In this document: positions 17,212 to 25,565 of the stretch, in pieces
Numbering within the stretch: position 1 is the first letter of the stretch
Layout of the letters: the number at the start of each line of letters is the position of its first letter
Assembly: GCA_965603725.1 (NCBI GenBank)
Contig: CBFDEC010000004.1
Coordinates: 55,167 to 119,166 of the forward strand
From: JAGGSN01 sp965603725
GTDB taxonomy: Bacteria > Zixibacteria > MSB-5A5 > UBA10806 > 4484-95
Direction of reading: 5' to 3'
Length of the DNA: 64,000 nt
The notes under the pieces: model-generated
Seen by the model: only the letters and a program-made list of their open reading frames with translations
Databases searched by the model: none
What the model was told of the DNA's origin: nothing
Translations under genes and position numbers: made by a program

Positions 17212-19527
17212 ATGGCATTAAGAGTCAACCACAACATTGTCGCATTGGACGCCTGGCGTAACCTGACAGCCACTACCCGTAAAATGGGCTCCACAATGGA
17301 GAAGCTGTCATCCGGTTTCAGGATTAACCGGGCTTCCGATGATCCTGCGGGTCTGGTGATTTCAGAACAGTTCAGGGCGCAGATTGCCGGTCTGAACCGT
17401 GCGGTCCAGAACTCAGAAGGGTCGATCAACATGATCCAGACCGCTGAGGGCGCTTTAAATGAAATCAACAACCTGCTGATCTCCATGCGTGAACTGGCTA
17501 TTCACGCGGCCAACGAGGGTTTCAACGACACTAATCAGTTGGAAGCCGACCAGGCTGAAATTAGCAACGCCATCGCAACCATCACCCGTATCGGTCAGAA
17601 TACCCAGTTTGGCACTAAGAGACTGCTTGACGGTTCAGTTTCAAACACGACTGGTATTACAACCGGCAACTCTTCTCAGGTGATACTGACAGGTTCACAG
17701 CTTACTGAAGGTGTTCACAATCTTACGGCCAGCATGTTAACCGATTCGACTGCTACAATCGATAATGAAATTTACGGCTTGTCGAATGAGCAGAATCCGT
17801 ACAACCTGACTGAGGGCGTGCATAATATCGATGTCGTCCAGGCTTCTTCAAACGCAAGCAAGACAGGTTCGGCTGTCGATATGCGTGATCATTGGGGCAA
17901 CGGTTTAACGATGCATACCGGCACTCTCGCAGACTGGGTCAATGCCAGGCTGTTTGCTTCAACTGATATGGCTGTTGTAACGACTGACGTTGGCGGTACG
18001 ATCACCTTCCAGATCGATTTTCAGGAACAGGGTAAAAGCCATGTTGGTATGCAGACTTTAAACTTCCGTATCGACGACTGGGGCGGTGAGGATGATGTTA
18101 TGAATAACATTGCCAATGCCCTGAACAATGCTATCGCCGCTAACGATTACCTGGCCGGTAAAGTTGTTGCTACAGTTGAAGATGGCGCGCCTGCTTCCGG
18201 CCTTGACACTCTTGCTTTAAGAGCCACCAATGCCGGCGCCGGTTTTTCGATTGCTGTTGGCGATATTTCAGTCGAGAGCGCTGATGACGCCGCCGGCACT
18301 TTGGAAGCTGAATTGCTTAACCCCACAGGTGGGGGTCAGTTGGCTAACAACAGCGCCCGTGGCGTTTCCGACGGTATATTTGATTTTTCTGTTACTTACG
18401 GAAGTACCGCTGATATAGAAACAACGACTGCAGCTGTCGATATTGCCGAAGATCTTACAGCCGCCGCCATTACATTCAACACGATGTCGGAGATGGTTAC
18501 CGCTTTGAACGCTTCGCTTGGGCTTGATATTGCCACCGGCGGTTTCGGCTTTTTTGATCCAACCGTCTTCACCGGCCAGCAGAGACTGCAGGCTACGGTT
18601 ATGACGGCCGGCGGTCAGGATATGCTCAAGTTCTATGGTCTCGATGAAGGCTCCAGGTTCTCGATAAAGCTCAATTCAGTTGCCTCAGCCCAGAATGTCA
18701 AGGCTTATGACGCTGTGGGATTGACTGTAGATCAAACTTCCAATAACGGTCTGGACGCTATCGTTCGTTTCGATGGGAATATCAATTATGTTGATGATGT
18801 ACGCTTCCACCAGTACGCCACCTATGACAATACTATAACATTGTACACCTCGGAAGATACTTTAAGCAGAGGCGCAATAACCCTGGATATAGCCCAGGCG
18901 TACGAAGGAGGCATTGATCTTGGCAATATGCTTCTGAGTGTGAAAGCCAGGACCTACGCTGTACAGCTTGACGGCGGCTTAGCGACCACAGTTTCTGCCG
19001 GCAGGGCAACGACGATATTCAATTCGGATCGCTCGGAGTCCATCATGGTCAACTATGGCCTGACATCAAGTGGCGGTACCGAAACGCTTCAGACTGTCGA
19101 CAGGTCGCTCGTATTCCAGATCGGCGCCAATGTTGGCCAAACGGTCAGTATCGGTATCGATGACATGTCGGCAAATAAACTTGGCATGAACTTAACCAAC
19201 AGCATGTGGTCTAACCTCGCAGAGGTCAGCGTGATGACCTCTCAGGGCGCCCAGGATACACAGAAGGTAATTGATCAAGCCATTACCGATGTGGTAAATA
19301 TCAGAGGCGCACTCGGTTCCTTCCAGAAGAACACTCTGGAATCGAACCTGACCAACCTCCGTATTGCGGCTCAGAACCTGACTGCTTCGGAAGCCTCGAT
19401 TCGTGACACCGACATGGCCAAAACAATGTCCGAATTCGTCAAACACCAGATTCTGATGCAGGCCGGCACTGCAATGCTTGCGCAGGGTAACCAGGCACCG
19501 CAGGTTGTATTGTCGCTATTTGCTTAA
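17212..19527 (+). CDS. fliC: Flagellin, long hypervariable domain
   Basis: This is the filament subunit. The conserved D0/D1 helices are at both ends: residues 1-140 (MALRVNHNIVALDAWRNL, KLSSGFRINRASDDPAGL, TAEGALNEINNLLISMREL) and about 685-771 (LGSFQKNTLESNLTNLRIAA, ASEASIRDTDMAKTMSEF, ending VLSLFA). At 771 residues it is much longer than the 300-500 usual for flagellins, the excess being a Thr/Ser/Asn/Asp-rich, beta-predicted surface region (about 145-680) with many potential O-glycosylation sites. It has a strong AGGAGGA ribosome site and is followed by a GC-rich hairpin. It is the presumed substrate of the upstream glycosyltransferases. Confidence 0.97.
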   Translation: MALRVNHNIVALDAWRNLTATTRKMGSTMEKLSSGFRINRASDDPAGLVISEQFRAQIAGLNRAVQNSEGSINMIQTAEGALNEINNLLISMRELAIHAANEGFNDTNQLEADQAEISNAIATITRIGQNTQFGTKRLLDGSVSNTTGITTGNSSQVILTGSQLTEGVHNLTASMLTDSTATIDNEIYGLSNEQNPYNLTEGVHNIDVVQASSNASKTGSAVDMRDHWGNGLTMHTGTLADWVNARLFASTDMAVVTTDVGGTITFQIDFQEQGKSHVGMQTLNFRIDDWGGEDDVMNNIANALNNAIAANDYLAGKVVATVEDGAPASGLDTLALRATNAGAGFSIAVGDISVESADDAAGTLEAELLNPTGGGQLANNSARGVSDGIFDFSVTYGSTADIETTTAAVDIAEDLTAAAITFNTMSEMVTALNASLGLDIATGGFGFFDPTVFTGQQRLQATVMTAGGQDMLKFYGLDEGSRFSIKLNSVASAQNVKAYDAVGLTVDQTSNNGLDAIVRFDGNINYVDDVRFHQYATYDNTITLYTSEDTLSRGAITLDIAQAYEGGIDLGNMLLSVKARTYAVQLDGGLATTVSAGRATTIFNSDRSESIMVNYGLTSSGGTETLQTVDRSLVFQIGANVGQTVSIGIDDMSANKLGMNLTNSMWSNLAEVSVMTSQGAQDTQKVIDQAITDVVNIRGALGSFQKNTLESNLTNLRIAAQNLTASEASIRDTDMAKTMSEFVKHQILMQAGTAMLAQGNQAPQVVLSLFA

Positions 19528-19537
19528 ACTAACGTTT

Positions 19538-19563
19538 GGGGAGGGTGATATAACGCCCTCTCC
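19538..19563 (+). terminator. Hairpin terminator after fliC
   Basis: GGGGAGGG (19538-19545) pairs with CCCTCTCC (19556-19563) around a 10-base loop, with one G-U pair. An A/T-rich AATTTAA follows rather than a clean T-run, so termination is probably partial, letting some transcription continue into flaG and fliD at a lower level than flagellin. Confidence 0.6.
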
Positions 19564-19582
19564 AATTTAAGGGGGTATTTTT

Positions 19583-19972
19583 ATGAATACCGAAATAACT
19601 ACCCAAATAGTCTCGGAAGGGGCTGCTGTCAATACAGCCCGGTCTTTGGGTGGAGCTAAGCTAAAAACCCCTGTCCGGAAAGACGATATACAATCTGTAA
19701 ATGGTAATGAGAGTCCACAACAAAAGCTGCCTGAAGATCCTGAAAAGGTTAAGGCTTTAGTTGAAGATGTCGTTGACAATTTCGAAAAGTTTGTAAAAAA
19801 TATCCAGGTTGATTTGAGGTATGAGGTTGATGATAAAACCAATGATATTATCATCAGAATTTTCGAAAAAGACACCGATAAGCTAATAAAGCAGATTCCT
19901 GCGGAGGCTATTTTAAAATTGAAGCAGAGGATAAATGATCTTTTAGGGATCATTTATGACGAAACGTTTTAA
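19583..19972 (+). CDS. flaG: FlaG-family flagellar protein
   Basis: A 129-residue cytoplasmic protein of the FlaG family, which is commonly found between flagellin and fliD genes and affects filament length. The first 50 residues are poorly conserved; residues 55-125 hold the family core, LVEDVVDNFEKFVKNIQVDLRYEVDDKTNDIIIRI followed by DKLIKQIPAEAILKLKQRI. The stop is followed by a stable hairpin at 19979. The start follows an AAGGGGG ribosome site. Confidence 0.88.
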   Translation: MNTEITTQIVSEGAAVNTARSLGGAKLKTPVRKDDIQSVNGNESPQQKLPEDPEKVKALVEDVVDNFEKFVKNIQVDLRYEVDDKTNDIIIRIFEKDTDKLIKQIPAEAILKLKQRINDLLGIIYDETF

Positions 19973-19978
19973 AAAGTA

Positions 19979-20000
19979 GGGGAGTCCTTCGGGACTCCCC
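19979..20000 (+). terminator. UUCG-capped hairpin after flaG
   Basis: GGGGAGTCC (19979-19987) pairs perfectly with GGACTCCCC (19992-20000) around a TTCG tetraloop, a very stable RNA structure. There is no T-run after it, so it may be a processing or stability element rather than a strict terminator. Confidence 0.55.
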
Positions 20001-20022
20001 CTGTAGTTGACTAATGGTAAAA

Positions 20023-20047
20023 GGGAGTATTATCGCTCCCTCATTTT
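20023..20047 (+). terminator. Hairpin with T-rich tail before fliD
   Basis: GGGAG (20023-20027) pairs with CTCCC (20036-20040) around an 8-base loop, followed by TCATTTT. It is weak, and lies 16 bases before the fliD start, so it could also affect translation initiation of fliD. Confidence 0.35.
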
Positions 20048-20062
20048 AAAGGATTTTTAAAA

Positions 20063-22393
20063 ATGGGTATTGCCGGATCAATTGAAGGAATAATATCAGG
20101 TTTCAATACGACTGAGATAATTGAAGCTATTATGCAGTACGAACGCCGCCAGGTAGATTTGTATGTGCAAAAACAGACTAATCAAACCAACAGGCTTACA
20201 ACCTGGAATTCTATTGAAGCCATGTTGACGAGCGTGAAAATCCAGGCTGGTTATTTATCGGATGAAAACCTGTGGTATGCCAAAACAGCCGCCTCGTCAA
20301 ATGAAGACGAGATAACGGTCTCCTCGACTAATGATGCCGCTCCCGGAACTTATTTCCTTACGGTTGACCAGCTTGCCACTCATCACCAGATAGCCAGCCA
20401 GGGAATCGGATCATTAACTGATAATATGGGAGCTGGCACAATTGAAATCAGCACCGGGTCGAGCAGTCCGACAATTATAACAATCGATTCCAGCAACAAT
20501 ACGTTGTCGGCTTTGAAAGATGCCATTAACAATTCCAATGCTAATGCTACAGCGGCCATTATTAATGATGGTTCGGAACATAATCCCTATCGGCTTGTCT
20601 TAACCGCCAAAGATTCCGGCGCCGCCAGTGAAATCACTTTTGTATCGAACCTGGAGGGCGGAACCGCTCCGGATTTTTCTCCGGGTTTTGACCGGACTGA
20701 ATTGTTATCCTGGGATGGTTTGGCAACCTCCAACCCTTTTGTCACATCAGATGCCTCATATACCGGCAACGTGAATAAGACTTATACACTTACAATAGGA
20801 GGAACGGGCGCCCAGACTATCGGCGATGGCGATATCACTGTCAACTGGACCGATGGCACAAACAGCGGTTCTATTACTGTTTCAGAGGCCGGTACGGATA
20901 TCGCATTAACCGGAGCTGGCGCGGATGGTCTGAGCATCTATTTTTCAGCCGGCGATCTTGTAGCCGGCGATACATTTCAGGTGCAGGCATTCGCCCCGAC
21001 AATCCAGAATGGCCAGGACGCTGTTGTGCAGTTGGGCAGCTCCGATGGCGGCGGCTCTCCAATTTCATTCAATTCGTCATCCAATACAATCACCACTCTT
21101 ATTGAGGGAGTGACTATTGACCTGCACTCAGTGAGCGATGGAGATCCGGTGGAGATTTCTATTTCTGAAGACAGGTCGCAAATAAAGGAATATTTGAACT
21201 CATTCGTCGATAAGTTTAATGAGTATCAGGAGCTTGTTAACGACCAGTTTTCATTCGATCCGGGAGTAGGCAAGGCGGGCGTCCTCCTCGGAGATAATTC
21301 CCTGATGATTCTTTATAACGATATCAGGTCAACAATCACCAGGGTTCTTGATGGCCGTCCGGATGATATGAAAATGCTCTCACAGGCGGGCATTACTTTT
21401 GATTCACGGGGAAGGCTGTCATTTGACGAATCTGTATTCGATGAAAAGGTTGAGGATAATTTTGAAGACTTGGTAAATCTTTTCAAGTCTAATGGCACAA
21501 CTAACACCACTTATGTCGAGTACGTCTCATCGACCGGCGCCACCAGAATTTCGACCACCGGTTACGAGATAGATATCACCCAGGCCGCTTCTAAAGGAAC
21601 GCTTACCGGAACCAGCATTACCGATCCAGCAACAACGCCTTTAACTCTCGACTCCACAAATAATGTATTGAAGTTTGAGATAAATAATATCATTAGCAGC
21701 GACATAGTCCTGACCGAAAAAACCTATAACTCCGGCGATGAATTGGCCGAGGAAATAGAAAATGCAATAAACAGCGATTCCAATCTGGCAGGGTCTGGCA
21801 TCGAAGTGGAATGGGTTAATAACGGCACAACAGGCAATCTGGTGATTTACTCGAGCACTTACGGTTCAAGTTCCACGGTGACTCTCGATGTGGATCCCGA
21901 CAACAGCGCTCATAGCATCCTGGGGCTAAGTAACGGCGTCTCTGAAACCGGGTTGGATGTAGAGGGAACAATAAATGGCGAATCGGCAACCGGAAATGGA
22001 CAATACTTAACCGGAGATAGTGATAATGAAAGCACAGCCGGTTTAAAGCTGTTGGTTACTTTTACAGCCGATGATCTGGTGGAGGGGGCTGAGGATGTTA
22101 TTACTTTTAATAAAGGAATCGCCTCAACCTTGACCGAAAAAATCACTTCCTATATTGATCCGTATGATGGGATAATTGGCAGAAAGAAAGATACTATCGA
22201 ATCTCAGATTGATATAATTTCCGATCAGATTGAATCATTAGAAGAGTTACTTGAGAGAAAAAGAGCCTCTTTATACAGGCAATTCGTTGCTATGGAACAA
22301 GCGCTTGGTCAATTACAGGCCCAACAGGAGTACCTGACCTCAATTATTTCCGGGCTGAATCGGAACTGGGTGTTATTTTCAAAATCAGGATGA
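20063..22393 (+). CDS. fliD: Flagellar filament cap protein FliD (HAP2), long form
   Basis: FliD caps the growing filament and helps flagellin insert. The N-terminal family motif is present: GIISGFNTTEIIEAIMQYERRQVDLYVQKQ (about residues 9-38), followed by the D2 start YFLTVDQLATHHQIAS. The C-terminal coiled region (about 690-770) has DTIESQIDIISDQIESLEELLERKRASLYRQFVAMEQALGQLQ, the usual FliD ending. At 776 residues it is longer than the common 450-550, with extra beta-rich central modules, matching the enlarged FlgL and FliC of this flagellum. fliS follows 22 bases downstream. Confidence 0.95.
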   Translation: MGIAGSIEGIISGFNTTEIIEAIMQYERRQVDLYVQKQTNQTNRLTTWNSIEAMLTSVKIQAGYLSDENLWYAKTAASSNEDEITVSSTNDAAPGTYFLTVDQLATHHQIASQGIGSLTDNMGAGTIEISTGSSSPTIITIDSSNNTLSALKDAINNSNANATAAIINDGSEHNPYRLVLTAKDSGAASEITFVSNLEGGTAPDFSPGFDRTELLSWDGLATSNPFVTSDASYTGNVNKTYTLTIGGTGAQTIGDGDITVNWTDGTNSGSITVSEAGTDIALTGAGADGLSIYFSAGDLVAGDTFQVQAFAPTIQNGQDAVVQLGSSDGGGSPISFNSSSNTITTLIEGVTIDLHSVSDGDPVEISISEDRSQIKEYLNSFVDKFNEYQELVNDQFSFDPGVGKAGVLLGDNSLMILYNDIRSTITRVLDGRPDDMKMLSQAGITFDSRGRLSFDESVFDEKVEDNFEDLVNLFKSNGTTNTTYVEYVSSTGATRISTTGYEIDITQAASKGTLTGTSITDPATTPLTLDSTNNVLKFEINNIISSDIVLTEKTYNSGDELAEEIENAINSDSNLAGSGIEVEWVNNGTTGNLVIYSSTYGSSSTVTLDVDPDNSAHSILGLSNGVSETGLDVEGTINGESATGNGQYLTGDSDNESTAGLKLLVTFTADDLVEGAEDVITFNKGIASTLTEKITSYIDPYDGIIGRKKDTIESQIDIISDQIESLEELLERKRASLYRQFVAMEQALGQLQAQQEYLTSIISGLNRNWVLFSKSG

Positions 22394-22415
22394 TATAGAC
22401 AACCAAGGATAATTA

Positions 22416-22850
22416 ATGGACAATAATTTAAAAACATACCAGCAAATGCATGTATCCGGTCTGAATCAGAAGGAACTTATTGTTTTACTTTACACCGGAG
22501 CCTTGAAGTATATTGATGAGGGACGGGACTTGATCTTAAAAAATGATGTTCCCGGAACCTTTGAAAAACTTAACAAAGCCAGAAATATTTTCGTTCATCT
22601 TCTGTCAACATTAAATATGGAAAGCGGGGGAGACCTGGCTGCTAAGCTCTCGGCTCTATATGCCTATTTCATTGAGAAAATCACTATGGCAAATGCAACA
22701 AAAAAAGTTGATGAATTAGATGTAGTAATTCCTTTAATTAAGAGCATTAAAGAATCCTGGGAAAAGATAGATATTAATGATGAGAGTATTCCGGAAAGCA
22801 AGAAAACGACATTTGCAAAACCGGCACAGATGTTTTCTGCGGAGGTGTAA
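22416..22850 (+). CDS. fliS: Flagellin export chaperone FliS
   Basis: FliS binds the disordered C-terminus of flagellin in the cytoplasm and stops early polymerisation. The 144-residue helical product has the expected QKELIVLLYTGALKYIDEGRDLILKND N-terminal segment and the KARNIFVHLLSTLNMESGGDLAAKLSALYAYF core. Its stop overlaps the next start in a TAATG arrangement, so translation of the downstream chaperone-like gene is coupled. Confidence 0.95.
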   Translation: MDNNLKTYQQMHVSGLNQKELIVLLYTGALKYIDEGRDLILKNDVPGTFEKLNKARNIFVHLLSTLNMESGGDLAAKLSALYAYFIEKITMANATKKVDELDVVIPLIKSIKESWEKIDINDESIPESKKTTFAKPAQMFSAEV

Positions 22851-23263
22851 TGTTGGTATCAAGTCGGGAAATTAACGATCTAATGAAGGCTCAACTCTGT
22901 ATCTATAAGGAGATTGAATCGCTATTGGATAAAACTGTCAATAATAAACAGGGCTCGGTTTGGGCCTATGAACAGGTCAAGGAAATTGACATTCTTTTTA
23001 GCAAATTAAAAGTCCTGGACGAACAGAGAAATAAAATAGTCGTTAGCCAAATCGATTTTAAAAATAACCCTGAATTGAAAACATTAACAGATGAGTTAAT
23101 AATTATAATGTTAAATATTAAGCGGCGAATAGGAGTGCTGCAGGTCCGGATTAAAGGGGGACAACAACATGTGCTGTCATCAATAAAAAATGTTATAAGG
23201 AATATGGAAATAAATGGTTATAAAAATAATATAATGAAAGAATCTAAAATATGTATAGGTTAA
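22850..23263 (+). CDS. FliT/FlgN-like small flagellar chaperone
   Basis: A 137-residue helical, charged protein translated from the TAATG overlap with fliS. Position directly after fliS and a helical layout fit FliT, the export chaperone for the FliD cap protein, but sequence similarity is too low for me to be sure. The last three codons overlap the -35 box of the flgM promoter. The final 20 residues are A/T-rich coding and poorly structured. Confidence 0.6.
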   Translation: MLVSSREINDLMKAQLCIYKEIESLLDKTVNNKQGSVWAYEQVKEIDILFSKLKVLDEQRNKIVVSQIDFKNNPELKTLTDELIIIMLNIKRRIGVLQVRIKGGQQHVLSSIKNVIRNMEINGYKNNIMKESKICIG

Positions 23264-23287
23264 GGTTTGATATGTCAGTTCCGATAA
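23261..23287 (+). promoter_or_regulatory. Sigma-28-type promoter for flgM
   Basis: TAAGGTTT (23261-23268), an 11-base spacer and TCCGATAA (23280-23287) match the sigma-28 consensus TAAAGTTT-N11-GCCGATAA at 14 of 16 box positions with exact spacing. It lies 18 bases before the anti-sigma factor gene, giving a leader of only about a dozen bases. It is the best flagellar promoter in the window. Confidence 0.75.
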
Positions 23288-23305
23288 TAGATATAGAGGC
23301 GCTAT

Positions 23306-23791
23306 ATGAAAATTGAAGGTTTTGGACCTCCACAACAATCGGAACCCAAAGGTAAAAAACCAGGGACGTCCGGAAAACAAGAGAAGACTGCTAAAAAGCA
23401 GACGGCTGATTCTGACAGCATAGATCTGGTAAAGTCAAATAAGCTGTTAGATAAAGCCGGCTATTCTGATAAAGTCCAGAAAAGTGGGTTACCGGATCAG
23501 GGCATAAAAAAAGATCTCGTTGAAGTTAAACTGAAATCCTCATTCGGATTCTACGATACTGACAAGACAAAAGAAGAAACTTCTGAAAAACTTATCGACA
23601 GCAAAGATTTAAAAAATGTTGTTGAAGAGTATCACCTTTCAAATCTGAGCAAGGAAATACTCGCGAAAGCGTCTGATGTTCGTCATGAAAAAGTTGCGGA
23701 GGTTAAGCAGAAAATGGCAGAAGGTTTTTATGATGACCCCGCAAATTACAGCCTCTTTGCCGATAAGTTGATGGATCATTTTGGCATGTAG
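23306..23791 (+). CDS. flgM: FlgM-like anti-sigma-28 factor with a duplicated C-terminal motif
   Basis: FlgM binds and holds sigma-28 until the hook is complete and FlgM is exported. The 161-residue product has a disordered Lys/Gly/Gln-rich N-terminus (1-45) and a C-terminal part (about 122-161) typical of FlgM: VRHEKVAEVKQKMAEGFYDD, then FADKLMDHFG. A second, similar stretch lies upstream (about 70-95): VEVKLKSSFGFYDTDK, then SEKLIDS, so the sigma-binding motif seems duplicated. Most FlgM proteins are about 100 residues with a single copy. Start at ATG 23306 follows GAGG. Confidence 0.75.
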   Translation: MKIEGFGPPQQSEPKGKKPGTSGKQEKTAKKQTADSDSIDLVKSNKLLDKAGYSDKVQKSGLPDQGIKKDLVEVKLKSSFGFYDTDKTKEETSEKLIDSKDLKNVVEEYHLSNLSKEILAKASDVRHEKVAEVKQKMAEGFYDDPANYSLFADKLMDHFGM

Positions 23792-23827
23792 ATTTCATTG
23801 ACCTTATTGAGATCGAGAGTTTGACAT

Positions 23828-24724
23828 ATGCCGGATATTGATATTTCTGCCGAAAAAAAGATAAAATTAGTAATCAACCGAATTCATAACCTCCCAACGC
23901 CGCCTATAGTGTTTACCCAGGTTAATAGGGTTTTGAACAATCCAGATACCTCGGCTTACCAGATCGGCGCTATTATTTCTGAAGACCCGGCTTTAACCGC
24001 CAAAATCTTGAAGTTGACAAATTCAGCCTTTTATGGTTTGCCTCGAACGGTTACGAGTGTCAAGCAGGCAATTGTCATACTTGGATTGGACGCAGTTCGC
24101 AGCCTGGTTTTATCGGCCTCGGTTTTTGAGACCTTTTCAAAACAGAGTAATATTGATAAGGATTATCTTGATTCGTTCTGGCGTCATTCACTTTCGGTGG
24201 GTTTTATGTCGCGAATAATTTCTCGAACAAAGAATTTCCCTTCTTTTCTTGAGGCCGAGGAATCGTTCTCGGCCGGTTTGCTGCATGACATAGGTAAAAT
24301 AGTTATTTTTGCACATCTGCCAAAAGAATTCAAACAGATAAGAAAAGCTATAAGAGAAAACCCTCAAGAGGACCACTGTACCATTGAAGAGCAAGCGCTG
24401 GGATTCGATCATGCCCTGGTGGGCAGCTGTCTTGCCCGGAAATGGAATCTTCCCGATGAGCTTGCTACAGCTATAAGGTATCATCACAACCCCGAGGAAG
24501 ATGATGAGGATAATATTAATACGCATATTATTCATCTTTCAAATTATCTATCAAAAATTAACGAACAGGAAAACAGTTCGTTTTATGAAAAAGATATCTA
24601 CTGCAACCCGATTGCCTGGGAGAAACTGGGCTTAAGACCCGACCAGGAGGAGCAGTTAATTCAAGTTCTACAAACTGAATATATGAAAGCTGAAACCTTC
24701 TTAAACATGGCCCGCGGCGACTGA
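23828..24724 (+). CDS. HDOD-domain signalling protein
   Basis: A 298-residue single-domain HDOD protein. Residues 15-215 carry the HDOD signature: LPTPPIVFTQVNRVLNNPDTSA, then IISEDPALTAKILKLTNSAFYG and VKQAIVILGLDAVRSLVLS. Later comes an HD-like LLHDIGKIVIFAHLP and a second His/Asp-containing region near RYHHNPEED. HDOD proteins are regulators, often tied to motility or chemotaxis gene clusters, and usually lack phosphodiesterase activity. It overlaps the next gene by TGATG and closes the flagellar region. Confidence 0.9.
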   Translation: MPDIDISAEKKIKLVINRIHNLPTPPIVFTQVNRVLNNPDTSAYQIGAIISEDPALTAKILKLTNSAFYGLPRTVTSVKQAIVILGLDAVRSLVLSASVFETFSKQSNIDKDYLDSFWRHSLSVGFMSRIISRTKNFPSFLEAEESFSAGLLHDIGKIVIFAHLPKEFKQIRKAIRENPQEDHCTIEEQALGFDHALVGSCLARKWNLPDELATAIRYHHNPEEDDEDNINTHIIHLSNYLSKINEQENSSFYEKDIYCNPIAWEKLGLRPDQEEQLIQVLQTEYMKAETFLNMARGD

Positions 24725-25101
24725 TGACCATCGAAATCACTCCTCATCAAAAGCGCAAAATGAAAGAAATGGTTGACGAAATAATTGTCAACCATGGCAT
24801 ATTAAAGATAAGCGACCGCCAGGCGCGAGTCGATGGTATGAATATTGAGCAATTAAGCAAAATAGCTTTCAGATATTATAAAATGATTTTCAGCGGAGAA
24901 AGCCCGCTTGATATAGGTGAGATAACAAAACCTGACACTTCATATAACTCAGCCGCCAAACAGCAGGCCAATCAGCAAAACTGCATCGGATGCAATCGGG
25001 AACTCGATGATGAGGATATCAAAAAAAGAATGCCGGTATGCGAATCATGCCGGCAAAGAATAAAAATTGAATATGAGATTTTAAAAGATATTTTTCTTTA
25101 A
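24724..25101 (+). CDS. Small protein with zinc-ribbon-like CxxC pairs
   Basis: A 125-residue protein with no family I can name. The N-terminal 60 residues are helical and charged. Residues 87-112 have CIGC and CESC pairs 16 residues apart, a likely treble-clef or zinc-ribbon site. It is translationally coupled to the HDOD gene (TGATG overlap), so it may act with that regulator. It could bind nucleic acid or a protein; the sequence does not decide. Confidence 0.65.
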   Translation: MTIEITPHQKRKMKEMVDEIIVNHGILKISDRQARVDGMNIEQLSKIAFRYYKMIFSGESPLDIGEITKPDTSYNSAAKQQANQQNCIGCNRELDDEDIKKRMPVCESCRQRIKIEYEILKDIFL

Positions 25102-25350
25102 TAAACCCGGAATGAATTTACCTGCAATACTTAGTTAATTTCATGAATTAAAAACATCGTTTATATTTTGCAGCCATGATTCACAGCGGGTCTTAAATGG
25201 CCTGTTCTATTGCCCGAGTCAGGCAATCTGCCAACATATCCCATATGGCTTGCCATTGCTGTTTATTGCATTAATTTTTTAAGGCGTTATGCCGAAAAAT
25301 ATGATTAGGATAGATGTATTATCCGGGTTCTTTGAAAGGTTAATTTTTCC

Positions 25351-25378
25351 TTGACTGAATCATGGTAATAGTTAATAT
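25351..25378 (+). promoter_or_regulatory. Candidate promoter for tRNA-Val
   Basis: TTGACT (25351-25356), a 16-base spacer and TAATAT (25373-25378) resemble housekeeping promoter boxes. Transcription would begin about 12 bases before the tRNA. The stretch 25102-25350 upstream holds no gene or clear structure that I can see. Confidence 0.45.
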
Positions 25379-25396
25379 TCAGTCATGTTTGTAGTT

Positions 25397-25473
25397 GGGC
25401 GATTAGCTCAGTTGGTTAGAGTGCTTGCTTGACATGCAAGAGGTCACTGGTTCAATTCCAGTATCGCCCACCA
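25397..25473 (+). tRNA. tRNA-Val (anticodon GAC)
   Basis: A 77-base cloverleaf. The acceptor arm GGGCGAT (25397) pairs with ATCGCCC (25463-25469), discriminator A and encoded CCA follow. The D-arm has AGCTCAGTTGG. The anticodon stem CTTGC/GCAAG encloses TTGACAT, giving anticodon GAC for valine. The T-arm has GGTTCAATTCC. Confidence 0.95.
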
Positions 25474-25523
25474 TAATTGAGAAAACTCTGAAGTGTATTG
25501 ATAAATTTGGAGACAATTTTACC

Positions 25524-25552
25524 GACCACTTTGTGTAAGAGTGGTCAGTTTT
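25524..25552 (+). terminator. Terminator between tRNA-Val and thrS
   Basis: GACCACT (25524-25530) pairs with AGTGGTC (25540-25546) around a 9-base loop, followed by AGTTTT. It likely ends the tRNA transcript. It sits only 14 bases before the thrS start, so an attenuation role for thrS is possible, but no T-box or anti-terminator arm is visible. Confidence 0.5.
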
Positions 25553-25565
25553 AATTTGAAGTAGG

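Noticed and set aside
24188..24535. 115-residue minus-strand frame within the HDOD gene
   Set aside because: Lies wholly inside a well-supported HDOD coding region on the other strand.
25474..25565. T-box or other riboswitch before thrS
   Set aside because: Only a simple terminator hairpin is present; the gap of 92 bases is too short for a T-box and no T-box sequence is visible.
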